Positions 20,727-32,333 of a DNA stretch of 64,000 nucleotides are shown here, piece by piece. The DNA is from Populus alba (taxonomy: Eukaryota; Streptophyta; Magnoliopsida; Malpighiales; Salicaceae). The number at the start of each line of letters is the position of its first letter. The stretch's first letter is position 1. The position numbers were made by a program, and so were the translations under genes. The notes below the pieces were generated by a model. The model made no database searches and was not told where the DNA came from. It saw only the letters and a program-made list of their open reading frames with translations. The stretch covers positions 7,403,157 to 7,467,156 of the forward strand of contig NC_133301.1 of the NCBI RefSeq assembly GCF_005239225.2. The letters are read 5' to 3'.

Positions 20727-23130
20727 AACATACAAAACCACATTTTTGTTTTTTTATTTTTTTATCAAGTTTTTTTATAAATTTTTTTTGTATAGAAGGG
20801 TAAGCATAAAAAAATTAATTTTATTGTCAATATAGGAACTTAATCATTATATTATGACTTATTAATTTAAAAGAAGAATCATTACCACAATCTTTATATT
20901 TACCGACAAAATTCTCCATCGGTATTTGCATTATCATTCTGTTGGTAATTAATTTACCAATAAAATTACTAACGGAAATGCTTCGTCGGTGAATCCTTCG
21001 TCGGTAATTTATTATTCATCGGTAAGTCCGTTGGTAATAAAAAATTATTTTACCGATGAAAAAAGCATGCAAAAAAAAATTATCTGCTTCATTTCGTCGG
21101 TATTTCTCTTGGTAAATCCGTATGTGATACGATCTAGGCAAGGTCAAATTCGGATTTTGACGTAAAATGCGCAACAATCTAGTTTTACGACAATAGTTAT
21201 AATTCTCAATCCTACCATTGGATCAGGCTGAAATTTTACGTGGAGGCTCCTGACATGTTTGCCTACCATGGGTTAAAAAATCATATCAATCGAAGTTCAG
21301 CAACAAAGGTTGTACGAGTTTTATTATTTACTTCCTTTCGACTTGTAGACTTTCTATTTAGCTAAGATTCTTTTCCTAAAAGGATGTGGCAGCTTATTTT
21401 AAAAATCTTCTAATTCTACAAAGATCTTTAATGGGTTGCAATATAGTTTCCAAGTGTGACAAGGATTCATAAATGTTTCAGAATCATTTTCTTACAAGAA
21501 TTCCTTATTCATCCTAGTTACAAAAAGGAAAGAAGATTTCAAAACTAATTCTACCTTCATATTTGATTCTCCTAGCTTATATGAGACTTCTAAAGTGCAA
21601 CAAATCTGATCCTATCATATTTAGGATTTTAAATTCGAATTTATTTATTTTATTATTATTTTCTTCTTAGTTTTTGGTTTATTTATATTATTTGGGTTTA
21701 ATTGTTAGTGGGCATCATATAAGTCTACATAAGGGGTCCATTAGGGTTTATTTTAGTTTGGAGTCACTATAAATAAGGGCATGACCAGAGATGTAAGGCT
21801 AGACAATTCAAATTAATAAAACTTCTTGTTTGCCGCACTTTGTGTGTGTGTTGGTGAGATAATCTCCCTTCCATGGTTCTCTAAAGAACTGAAAACTGTC
21901 TTCGTAGCGTCATCCTTATACTTCTCATTCACGAATCAATATTCGTTGGGTGGGGGTCTCCATTTCCAATAGTGCTGGTGCCTAAGTACAAGTTATCTTT
22001 GTGTCACACTTCTATCAAACCTGATTTACTTGGCTTTCGGAAATTGGTGTCTTTGTGTGTGGGTTGCGTGACCACGTGATCACGATGTTCGCATCAGTAT
22101 GTAATTCCGTCGGTAATTATTTAAAAGTATTTAAAAAAATCTATTTTACAAAACTAAAAAATAATTAAATTAGTATAAATCAACACTCTATAATACTCAA
22201 AACATAAAAAAATTCATATGAAAAAAATAAAGTTGCAATTGCTAAAAAATTAAAAAATCCTATAAATAAATCAACTAAAAATTGATCTCATATGGAAAAA
22301 CAAAATCCTATAACAACATTCATACAATTATTAAGAAACAAAAAAATTAAAAACAAATTAAAAAACAAATATAGTGAAAAAAAACACGAAAAAAGAAGAA
22401 AAAAAATCTTACCTTAGCTTAATGTAGTTGCAAGTGAAGCTAAGAAAAGAAAAAAAAATTATAAATTATATTAATTTAAAAAAAACTATGAAGAAAAAAA
22501 AGGAGAAAAAACATACTTGATCATGGAGACGAAGAGAAGGAGTTGAGGATAGAAGAGAAGAGAAGAGAAAGAAATGGATATTGACTTTTTATTGGGGTGT
22601 TTTACCAATGGTTAATTAAATATTAATATTTTTAAATATTCCGTCAGTGATTCCATTGGTAATATTTAATTTAAATTTTCAATTTAATAAAAAAATTTCA
22701 GAAACCGCCAAATATCATCGACGACTTTTCAATCTGTCGATGATTTCATCTGTAATATTTAACTTAAACTTTCAATTTGATTGAAATTTTTAAGAAACCC
22801 GCCAAATAACACCGATGACTTTTTAATCCGTCGGTGATTTTGTCTTTAAAAAACAGTAATTAACAATGCAGTTAAAGAGTTAACAGTTCCAAAGCTCTCT
22901 AGAAAATACCAACGGAATTTTCTATTGGTGATTCCATTTTTAATTGACATAATGAACAATGTTAACATTTTACCAACGGAATTACATGTCATCATTTTTT
23001 TTGCTTTGTTTAAATTTTTTTCCCACTGTAATTCCCTCGGTATATTTTCATCGGTAAAAACCATCAGAAATTTACTGAAAAAAATATTCCCCCGGTATTT
23101 CCGTTTGTATTTATTGATTTTCTAGTAGTG
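20727..23130. mobile_element. CACTA-like DNA transposon remnant, copy 1
   Basis: The right end is GATTTTCTAGTAGTG (23116-23130), which reads CACTACTAGAAAATC on the other strand, a CACTA-type terminus. Many short ACCGACGGAAT / CGTCGGTAA motifs in both orientations fill the terminal parts, as in CACTA subterminal regions. The left terminus is missing and no transposase frame is present, so it is a non-autonomous or truncated copy. Homologous to 46447-48118. A solo LTR interrupts it at 21125-22096. CACTA assignment rests on the single end and the motif style. Confidence 0.65.
21125..22096 (+). mobile_element. Solo LTR (972 bp) with perfect GTATG target duplications
   Basis: Starts TGATACGATC and ends TTCGCATCA, so termini are TG...CA with the near-perfect inverted repeat TGATRCGA. 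Flanked by GTATG at 21120-21124 and 22097-22101. The paralogous CACTA copy has the uninterrupted sequence with one GTATG (46882-46886). It contains a TATA box TATAAATA (21768-21775) and AATAAAAC near 21815. There is no internal coding region, so it is a solo LTR left by LTR-LTR recombination. Family unknown. Confidence 0.93.
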
Positions 23131-23174
23131 AATTGAATGTCATATGTTTCTGTTGAATTCAATATGCACTTTAA

Positions 23175-23851
23175 TTCGATTTTCTTTGTATTTAGGTTAA
23201 CTCTAAGCACTCATAATAAACTAATTATTGAGAATTCTAACCTATTTTTTCTGTTTGATCTGAATTATTTTAACATGATATCAGAGCTGGTTTTATGGAA
23301 CGAGGTTTAATCTCAAAAAAAATTTGGAGTGATATTTTGTCTTCCGCTTCTGCAAAATCTGGTATTTCGTGCTTCCTTCAGCTTCTGCAATTTTGTATTT
23401 CTGTTATATCTCTGCAATTGCTTTTGTATTTCATCTTCTACAATTTGGTGTTTGTGTTCAATTTCTGTAATTTGTGTTGTTTTGTAGTAATCGTATAATT
23501 TCAAGAAGATATTTGTTGAGTTTCTGTGATATCTATTCAGTTTCTGCAATCTAGTACTTTGTCTTGTGCTGCTTTTGTGTTCTGGTTCTTGTTTGTTAAT
23601 TATGGCTACTGAAAGAGATGATTTGCTTTAGTCTGTAAGTGTGACGTTGGATGGAAAGAATTATTCGTATTGGAGTTATGTAATGAGAAATTTTTTAAAG
23701 GGTAAGAAGATGTGGGGGTATGTTAGTGGAACTTATATGATACCTAAGAATACTGAGGAGGGGAATGTTGTTTTGATAGATACATGGGAAGCAAACAATG
23801 CAAAGATCATTACTTGAATCAACAATTTTGTTGAGCATTCAATAGGTACAT
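23175..23851 (+). mobile_element. Copia family B, copy B1 (5' fragment)
   Basis: The 3' half of a Copia B LTR (TTTGTATTTAGGTTAACTC ... TTATTTTAACA, ending 23275) is followed by a primer-binding site with one change (TGATATCAGAGC, 23276-23287). gag begins at ATG 23602 (MATERDDLL), with TAG nine codons later, then TLDGKNYSYWSYVMRNFLKG. It is cut at 23851 by the inverted LTR-like repeat. It matches 48600-49248 of copy B2. Confidence 0.85.
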
Positions 23852-25080
23852 GACACGACCAAAAGATTGATGTCTTCTCCTAAGTGCAAGAGTGTCAAAG
23901 TAATAAATAACTCGGCAAGACCAGGATCGAACCACAAGGAGGTTAACTATATAAATTATAAATAACAACAACACAACAACAACAATAATAACAATAACAA
24001 CAACAATAATAATAGTAATAGTAATACTAGTAATAATAATAACAATAATAGTAATAGTAGTAGTAGAAGTAGTAATGATATTAATAATAGTAATAGTAGT
24101 AATAAAGAGGACTTTGAGATGTAAGATTAATGTGAGGATTAAACAATAATAAAAACAAATGTCAAGGTTAAAGGATCCACTAATGGTACTTCAAACAAGT
24201 ATAATATAAACTCTTATTACTCAACTGGAAACCACACACAAAGGAGATTCCAATCAGATTAAAAATTGTTAATATGATTACATTAATTATCTTATTCAAG
24301 TAATGCCAATACTTGTAAATATTATCAGGTATTCATGGTGATAGCTTATGTTAACAACAAATCAAATTCCTTTCATAGCACAGGTATAGGTTATACCATA
24401 CGATTAGGCTATGAAAGTGACAAGCATTTGTTGTACCAAGGGTTGTTCAACACAAATCTAGATTAACCATTTAACAAGCAAGGTATTAAGAGTGAGCAAG
24501 ATAATAATATAAAACATGTTAGTATCAAGCATTAATGTCCATGTTGAGTTTATACTATACTTATTCTTACACCATTAGTGTAACCTTTTCACCTTGACAT
24601 AATAGATTTAGCTAAACATAATGAAAGAAAGAAACATAAATAAACAAGATAAGAACATAATTATATAAGGAAAGGAAAGGAAATGAAAAGCATAAATAAA
24701 AGATTAATATAACATAAAAAAAACTTAAACATTACAAAATACAAAGAAAGAGAGCAAGAGCATGATCTTGATCTGAACACCCAAGATGCCTAAATACATG
24801 GCAAATTCCTCCTTTTATAGGCCAAAATTTGGAACTATTGATTTGATGACTAATTGTTGAGTGGGTGGCCAACTCTTGACTTGGTGAAAATTTTTATTTC
24901 TTGTCTGAATAAAATATCATTGCTAACATCAGAACTGGAACCACCTATACTCATGAAAGTTATAGGAAATTGTCTTATCTTTCCAGGAAAAAAATTGAGG
25001 TCATTTGGATTCTAGAACTCGAGATATGGTCTTATCTTTCAAGGTCTTATCTTTCCAGGAAAAAAATTGAGGTCATGTAG
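23852..25080 (-). mobile_element. LTR-like repeat, inverted copy 2
   Basis: Reverse complement of 2430-3771: terminal TGACACGACC at 23852, trinucleotide array 23959-24110, TATA box CTTTTATA (24812-24819, minus strand). Near 25005-25080 a stretch of about 60 bp (TCTTATCTTTCCAGGAAAAA) is repeated, after which the copy stops at a breakpoint and Copia A3 integrase begins. No target duplication is evident. Confidence 0.75.
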
Positions 25081-26100
25081 TACTTATATTTTGTTCATGA
25101 GTATCATGAGGACAAATCACTTGATGATGAATACCAATGGTCTGAAAGAATTTATTTAAGCTATGATATTCACCGCCCCAATATCAGTTTGAACAAATTT
25201 AATTTTAAGTGAAAACTAACACTCAACAAGTGTTTGAAAACATTGAAAAGTGAAAAACACATCAGATTTGGCAATAAGCAGATAATACCATATATGTTTG
25301 GTATGTGCATCGACAAGTATAACAAAGTAACGGAAGCCATTAAAAGAAAACACAGGGGCAAGACCCTAAACATCACTGAATATTAAATCAAGTGAGGCAG
25401 AAGTTTTGTGACTCGTAAGTCGCAATAACAGACATGATAACTTGCCTATAGGACAAGTTTGACACTAAGTAAGAGAACGTCTAGAAGTACAAATGATTTT
25501 ATTTCCGGAAACTAACAAATTTAAAATGTGAGGGGTTGGATGACCTAAACAACGATGCCACAAGTCGGTAGTAGCGGAGAAGTAAAGAGACTAAAAAGCT
25601 TAAAGAACTGATGTGGTAGAAGACTCGTAGAGGATATAAAGACCATCATCACTCTGACCGGAAAGTAGAACTTCCTTAGTGATGAGATCCTTGACATAAA
25701 ACATAGAAGTGTGAAGTTCAAAATAAATATGATTATCACGACAGAATTTCTGAACAGATAACAACGGTTTGGTAATATGAGGCATTTGGAGAAGATTAGA
25801 TAATGTAAAACTGTGTTTTGGGGAATGTAACTTAGTATGTCCAATATCGGATATATCAAGGCCATTACCGTCACTAGCATGCAAATAATCATGACCAAGA
25901 TAAGATGTAGAATCGGTCAAAGTTGTAAGATCAAGTGTGACGTGTTGATTCGCGACGGTGTCGGGGAACCAAATCGTAGCAAAAACATTCCTAACATCAA
26001 GGTGAGCAGAGGGATGTTGGGTATTGTTGTGAAACTAGGGACAATATGGAGCTGTGTGACCGAAACTTGAGCACAATTGGCAGCAGACATGCTGCTGTCT
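25081..26100 (-). pseudogene. Copia A3 protease, pre-integrase and partial integrase
   Basis: The protease motif near 25970 reads WFPDTVANQHVT, with Val where the catalytic DTG has Gly, so it should be inactive. 25920-25600 gives SFTLSNLLQMPHITKPLLSV and DLITKEVLLSGQSDDGLYIL. The pre-integrase segment (WHRRLGHP near 25545) and CQTCPIGK (near 25460) follow, then LIFSDV at about 25385 with the first catalytic Asp and QTDIGA near 25180 with the second. The frame is broken in several places and ends at the 25080 breakpoint. Confidence 0.75.
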
Positions 26101-26129
26101 AGACCACTGTCAGCCCCTGAGTTGCGCCT

Positions 26130-27123
26130 AGTCTGCTGCTAATTGTTTGGCCGCCAGTCTGCAGCAGATTGACCCCTGTTCTGGTAAGTATAGTGATTGA
26201 TGTTAGGATGCCAATTACCTCGAAAGCAACCCCTATTGTGGTTGAAGTTTGAGTTGTGATGAGACATAGCAAGATAAGCAGAGGGTTGTGGTGTTGGCAG
26301 CAGTGGTGGCTGCTGCGACATAGAAGAAGACAACTGAGGGGGAGTGGCATCCATGGAATGAAAGGAGTTCTTGTGCAGAAATTCATGGGTAAGAAGGTGG
26401 CTGTGAAGATCAGCATATGACAGCAGTTCTGCCTTAGTTATGAGACGTTACCAAGTCTTTGAACTTACCACGAAGGCCACGAAACACATAGAGATTGAAG
26501 TCTTCAAGAGACATGGGGCGACCAGCAGCAACCAATTCATCAAATAATGATTTGGCTTATTGCATGTATATACTAACCGATGAGACTCCTTGTCGAATGT
26601 CTTGAAAGGAGCCATAAAGTTGCATGATGCGAGAATTAAATGAAGATGCAAGCGATTTCTCAAAAGTACGCCAAACACAATGCGAGGTAGAACAATCTAC
26701 CACAAGATGCAACACATCCACGGAGAGAGAGGAGAGTAATGCACTCAAAATAAGTTGATCTTGTTGCTTCCAATAAAGAGAAGAAAGGCTGATTGTAGAG
26801 GAAGAACCAGCAAAACTATTAGAAACACGAGATACAGGACACGACACTGAGCCGTCAATGAAGTGAAAAACGCCTTGACCAAGGAGGTAGGGCTTCATCT
26901 GCATTCGCCAATAGAGATAATTTGTCTTCGTAAGTTTCAACAAAACAACTTGGTGGGTGTTTGATAAGGTGCAAAGGAACGATAGAAACTTGTGATAAGG
27001 AATCAGAGACATGCTTTGCAAATGGAGGCTGTTGTTGTGGAGGAAAGACACCACCAATAGCAGTTTGTAGATGGCTGCACCACCGATGGTGAGGGAGAAA
27101 TCAGTAGTAATAGAAGAATCCAT
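26130..27123 (-). pseudogene. Copia A3 gag
   Basis: Starts at ATG 27121-27123 (MDSSITTDFSL). The frame 27123-26557 includes LTKTNYLYWRMQMKPYLLGQ and GVFHFIDGS, LILSALLSSLSVDVLHLVVD and SRIMQLYGSFQDIRQGVSS. Stops and shifts separate it from the DFNLYVFRGLRGKF region near 26490 and from the Gly/His-rich linker (26416-26130). The Trp-Arg-Met codons lost to stops in A1 and A2 are intact here. Confidence 0.8.
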
Positions 27124-27202
27124 TTAGAAAAAGCAGAGAGAAGGCTGGTTGCAAAGGGGGAGAAGGAGAAAAGAGTTCTAATGGCACAAGGCTCTGATAC
27201 CA

Positions 27203-27250
27203 AGTTGAGAATAATTAGGAGGCTTAACCTACTGGTTAGCCAACCTTTTC

Positions 27251-27281
<31 letters not shown>

Positions 27282-27364
27282 AGGGCAATATACAATAGGA
27301 ATGGTAGGGGTTACCACACAAGAGTATGAATAAAATATTTTCTATATAAGTACATTCTATAATA
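27203..27364 (-). repeat. 5' LTR of Copia A3
   Basis: 162 bp, minus strand TATTATAGAATG ... TTCTCAACT, followed by TGGTATCAGAGC. It contains a (TG)n/(CA)n run near 27261-27281 that the other copies lack. Confidence 0.8.
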
Positions 27365-27439
27365 ATTTGAATCTATAGTACTACATAAAGATGAAAAAAT
27401 ATATGAGAAGTTTATAGCATTGTCTCTGAAAAACCCACC

Positions 27440-27630
27440 AATCCCTTATCTACTAGTTTTTCAAGTGAAGCCGAATTCATTAATGAATCAAACTTTATTT
27501 TTTTATATTTTTTTATGAAGTCGAGATTTATTAAAGATGAGCAGCAGACAGTAAGATAGCGGCCAAGACTGCAAATGGAAAAGCAATCTATGGTCAATTT
27601 ATATAATCAGAATCTCTACCTGTTAAGGAA
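27440..27630. repeat. Dispersed repeat G, copy 1
   Basis: Shares CGAATTCATTAATGAATCAA, GTCGAGATTTA, GGCCAAGACTG and ATGGAAAAGCAATCTATGGT with 60085-60262 in the same order and orientation. Function and class unknown; open frames on the minus strand are short. Confidence 0.75.
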
Positions 27631-28034
27631 AATGAACCTGTGCATCTCCCCGGCTAGTTTCGTTGCACCACTCGTGAAGAAAAAAGGAGAAACTTGTACA
27701 TTTGTATAGAAAGGAGAAACTGTAGCAACTTGTGCATCTCTATCTCCACCATTTGAAACAACAACAACAACACCATAGTTACGGTAGCCGCCACCGTCCT
27801 GCTCATCATTGATAACAACCCCTACATTGTGAGAAATAAAAGAATCAGCAAAAACAGGGATAGATAGAGGAAGCCACACAAAAACAAAGAAAGAAGAAGA
27901 ACCATCGGTCAGCAACCGTAACGCCATCGCTTTTCACCTCCAGCAATACCACCAACAAAGCAGCCACCATAGAAACAAAAGAAGAATCAGAGAAGATGAG
28001 GGAATGAAAAAAAAGAATAAAACATAGAAGAAAA

Positions 28035-28495
28035 GAAGAAGAAGAAGAAGAAGAAACATCGGTCGGCCGCTCTCAGCTCCCCAGTTCATAGCCGCTGCCA
28101 TCGCCACCACAAACCACCATCAACCCAGCTCCTAGGGCACCTCCATTCCAGGTAATTCTCTCCCCTTATCTCTATTTCCCATATTCATCTTCTTGTATGC
28201 AGAACGTGCACTGTGAACGTTTTTGCAAGCAATGAAAAATAATTAACCGGTTACTGTGCATGAGCACAGTAATCGACTTATTATATGGACTGGTTATTGT
28301 GCATGGGCACAGTAACCAGTCTAGGTTGGATCATTAGCCCAACCCATACGGCTTGGCTGAGTCCACCCCAAAATAAGAAAGTTTGTATTTTATTTTGGGC
28401 TAATCTTGGTCTTGTTTCATTTTGGGCTAAGTCTGGCCTGTTCTAAAAAAATAAAAAATATTAAAAAAAAACATTTGTGATTCCCTATGTATGCA
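28035..28495 (+). mobile_element. TAT/Ogre-like LTR fragment
   Basis: Close match to 9635-10020: GAAGAAGAAGAAACATCGGT, CACCTCCATTCCAGGTAATT, GCAGAACGTGCA, and GGCTGAGTCCACCCC. Homology stops at about 28495. 27650-28034 next to it is CAA/GAA-rich non-coding DNA that may be the upstream part of the same LTR. Confidence 0.65.
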
Positions 28496-29229
28496 CATAT
28501 CCCTTGCAGACCCTCTTTTTTTTTTCTTTTATATTGTGGCCTTTTTACCCCCGCTGGAATGAAGACAGTTTCCTTTTTTTATTTGAATTCCTTCCTACCC
28601 AAACATTGCGGGCTAGATTGGAGGCAAGAAATGTATGAATTCAAATATCTCTATTTCTAGAGAAATTGTAGAAAATCGAATCTTCTTTCCAACAACACTG
28701 ATCTTGCAATTTTTGGACCTCTAAGACTTGAGATAAGGCCTATAAACCGAGATAGTATTTGGAGTGCAGGAAGTTTGGGTCTAATTCAATCCCTGTTTTT
28801 CAACTAGCTTTTTGGGCTTCAAAACAGCAAAATTGAGTTACATGCCCTTCATATGTTTTATAGACCTTCATCTCAGATATTTAAAAATGATAATGAGCAT
28901 CTGGAACTGAGTTGTATAGCTTCATTTACAGCACACAATAAATCAATGTTTGGTTTTACTACCGGATTCTTCCTGCTCAGTAACCTAGTATCTAAAAACA
29001 CATTAATTTTCCACTAGGTCAATAGTTCAAAAAGAAATCCAAAATTCTTATTATCTAGTGCAACACATCTAGAATATTTCAAAATCAAGAATGAATAATG
29101 AAAAATATACATGTTAAAAATTCTCTTATCAAACACACCCAGAACTCTTGGAGTTACAAATCACCAAAAGAAAAAAGAATTCATACCTACAAATTAGATT
29201 TAAAAAGATAAAATTTCTAGTAGATGTAT
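28496..29229. other. Unassigned non-coding DNA
   Basis: No gene or named repeat supported. Phrases such as GGACCTCTAAGACTTGAGAT and CTGGAACTGAGTTGTATAG resemble long-LTR interiors seen elsewhere in the window, so decayed LTR sequence is possible. Confidence 0.45.
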
Positions 29230-29450
29230 TTTGGATTTTTATAAATGATTGGTAAGTTTGTACCAAGAGATTTTAGTATGGTGTGTTTCACGTGGGCCCC
29301 GACGCCTTATAAGTGATTGATAAACGCCAATTATGATAAACGCCTTTCTCCTTTGTACTGATCGCTTTATTTTATTTTTCCAATTATGAATTTTGATTAT
29401 GGTCGTAGTGTAGCAAGACGTCGACATCGTAGCTTCTAATATAAGGATAA
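29230..29450 (+). repeat. Dispersed repeat F, copy 2
   Basis: Shares TTTTAGTATGGTGTGTTTCA, GACGCCTTATAA and TGATTGATAAACGCC with 46200-46300, and GTAGCAAGACGTCG with 38090-38105. Confidence 0.7.
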
Positions 29451-29600
29451 TATACAATTAATATACTTTTAGTGAAAATTTTCCTTTTCTAATGTTAGTT
29501 AATACTAATTATTGGTTCGCGTTTACATTGGAAGTCGGCGTTAATTTTTCTTAAATATATAAAAAAAAATATTCAGATATTATTAATATGTTTTTTTTAT

Positions 29601-32333
29601 TGTTGTAACCCATTTGGGTTCCCCACAAAAAAATACAAATACAAATAAAAAATATATAATAATAACAAAAAAAAATTAATAATAATAATAATAACAAATA
29701 AATAAATATATATAAATAGCCGGAAAAAATTAGAAAAATAATAGGAGGCAGAAGCGCTCAGAAAAATTGGTTAAGGAGGTTAAAAATACAAAGATTGAAA
29801 TTTTGATAGTATATTCTTGAATGATGAGAGCCCTATTGGAAAAGAAAATTTGAATTTTGAGGAAAAAAGTCCAAATTTGGATGTTTATAGACTTAATTGG
29901 ATTTTATTGAAGGTTTAATTGAATTTATAGAGGGGTTTGATTGCAAGAAAAATGGATTTTTAAGTCAATTTGGGCTTTAATTGAAAGAAATTAAAGTTCT
30001 GGGGTCAAATTATAATTTTTAGGTCAATCAGGGGTTTAATTGCATAAATATTGAAGTTTAATGGTCAATTAGGGACTTAATTGAGAAAATATGAAACCAA
30101 GGACCAAATTGGAAAGGCTGTGTAAATAGAGGGTCTGTAATTGTTGATTCAGGGGCCTAATTAAAGAAATTAGAAGTTTATTGATCAATTGAGGGTCAAA
30201 TTGCATAAATCAGAGGCAAGGACCAAAGTGGAATAGGCGGCCAACTATAAGGGCGGAGGTTTAAGTTTTCAGGGAAGCAATTGAAATAAACAAAAGATAA
30301 TTGAGGGCTGATTTGGAAGTTGACGTGTGGCGCCAGATTTAAATGAAACGGCGCGTTGAAAAAAAAAGAGAGAGAACAGAACGGGTGTTGTTTTTGAGCG
30401 ACACTATTCCCCCTCCTTCTTCCCGCTAACGCGCAGCAGGGGGAAGAAAGAAACTTTTGTTTTAAATCTTCATGTCTCTCTATCCCTCCGCACACTTCTG
30501 TCACAACCCGAAGCCCCATGCCCCTTCATTGATGAGACCCCGAGAGACGCGCCCTGCCAGCCACACCCATTGGCCACCTCATTCGGCGCCGCCGGCAGGG
30601 CAGGGAAGTGGCTGCTGCCCCTATGCACAGCGTAGGGCAACGATAGGGACGCCCCCCGCTCCCTTTGCCCTATAAATAGGACCCAAACACCAACACGAGG
30701 GGGAGGAAAAAAAAAAGGAGAGAGGGAACGAACTGAAGGAACGGAGAGGACGAACCGAAGGAACGAAGAGGACGAACCAAAAAGAAAGAAACGAAATAGA
30801 GAGAGAAAGGAAAGATTAAGGGGAAGCTTGAAACCGGGAGGAAATTTATAAAAACAAAACAAAACAAAAACTGAGAGGAGAATAGGGACGACCACTGGTA
30901 AACGAAACAGAGAAAAAAAAACTAGAGGAGAGGGGAAGAGGAAGACTCTCTCTCTCCGTCGCCGCTTGAAACAGTAGCATCGCTGCTTGGAGTCATCGTC
31001 CATGAGCCATGACACCGCCATCGGCCTCCACAGCAGCACCGCCAGCAAAGCCGATAGACCACCAACGCGCCGCCTCGTCCGCGCCAGGTAACTCTTCTCC
31101 CTCCTCACTATTTGCGCTTTAGTTGTTTTTCCTCCTGCATGTAGCGTTCTGCATGCAGGAGGAGGGGAGGGGGAAAATAATCCCCCCCCTCCCGTTGGGA
31201 TTTTTCGATGTTTGGGCCAGGCTGGTGCTGGCCCAGCACTGTTTGGGTTCCCCTTTTCTGGGCCAGGCTTCATTTCTGGCCCAGCCTTCATTTCTGGGCC
31301 GATTCTGGCCCAGACCCAAATAGGCAGTGTGCTTCTGGGCCGAGATTAGCCCAACCCTTTGGGGCTGAGTCTGGCCCAGTTAGTTGGGCCGACCCAGCTC
31401 ACATAATATATTATATTATTTATTATATTGTTTTATATTATATATATTATATATATATATATTGGATTATATATATAAAAAAAATTAAAAGATATTCTGA
31501 AAAAAAAACCTTGAAAAATATTGTTGATTTTCTTGCATATTTTTTATCAAAAATGGCTTAATATTGGTTTGTATTTTTTATACTGTAAAGATACAAATCC
31601 AGTATTAAAATATCCCGGTTTTCGTAAAAAAACATAAAAAAAAATTTTAAAAATAAAAAAAAATGTTTTGCTTTCAAAAATTCTGAAAAACCTTAAAAAT
31701 ATTGTTGATTTTCCTGCATTAATTTTTATCAAAATGACTTATTAATATTGGTTTGTAAATTTTTTATACCGTAAAGATACAAATGCCAATATTAAAATAC
31801 CTGCTTTTCGTCTTATACATTCAAAACACACACACACACACACACACACAAAATATATATATATATACTATATATATATATATATATTTGTTTTAATGCA
31901 TACGGCCTAGTCTCTCTCCAAAATAAAGAGAAAAATCATCGCATTTCATATTTAAGCACACGTCATACAACAAAAGAAATTTCAAAAAATATAAATGTCA
32001 ATTAGCATGCATTTTGGCTTTAACAACAAGTTTGTTAGAACCACGAGAACTAGGCCAATATTTCAAAAAATTCTAAAAATCTTTTTTTTGTTTTTTTAGT
32101 ATTTGGGATTACGAATTTATACGTAAAACATATTCCTGATATTAAAAAATATAGTTTTTATATAGACGTTAGAACGGTTATGATTTTACTTTGATAAGAT
32201 AAGGACCTCCTTATTGAGGAGGACTTTTTTGAACCATAAATAGACCAACAATTAGAAATACAATACACACTTAGCTTTTATCAGACAGTCAAACAATGCA
32301 GCTTACCTTAGGTAAGGCGTATTTGGGGTCAGG
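29601..32333 (+). repeat. 5' LTR of the TAT/Ogre-like element
   Basis: The U3 part (29760-30330) repeats phrases such as GGTCAATTAGGGACTTAATTG. A TATA box TATAAATAG lies at 30671-30679, followed by a long purine-rich leader (30700-30960) and a GC-rich stretch with GGGCC/GGCCC words (31200-31400). A segment of about 120 bp (CCTTGAAAAATATTGTTGAT, TATACTGTAAAGATACAAAT) is duplicated at 31500-31620 and 31690-31800. It stops at GGCGTATTTGGGGTC, about 200 bp short of a normal end, where gag begins. The 273-codon frame at 30470-31291 (-) is low-complexity LTR and not a gene. Confidence 0.75.
31131..31162. other. 11 bp perfect inverted repeat (hairpin candidate)
   Basis: CCTCCTGCATG at 31131-31141 and CATGCAGGAGG at 31152-31162 pair exactly around a 10 nt loop, within the transcribed part of the LTR. 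Role unknown. Confidence 0.7.

Larger units (their letters stand above)
25081..27364 (-). mobile_element. Copia family A, copy A3 (5' half)
   Basis: 5' LTR 27203-27364 (TA...CT ends), primer-binding site 27191-27202, gag, zinc-knuckle region, protease, pre-integrase and integrase, read leftwards. It is cut in the integrase core at about 25090, just after the HEQN segment that precedes the catalytic Glu; reverse transcriptase and the 3' LTR are absent. Unlike A1 and A2 it still has integrase sequence. Confidence 0.85.

Noticed and set aside
23850..25080. Simple nested solo LTR with target duplication
   Set aside because: The flanking 5-mers do not match and the two sides belong to different Copia families in opposite orientation, so a clean insertion is not supported.
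27616..27927. 103-codon minus-strand frame
   Set aside because: Composition follows CAA/ACC-rich repeat DNA next to an LTR fragment; no family match recognised and no splice context.
30470..31291. 273-codon open frame on the minus strand
   Set aside because: It lies wholly inside a TAT/Ogre-like LTR, is rich in low-complexity Phe/Leu/Ser and Pro/Arg runs created by the purine-biased leader, and has no recognisable domain.
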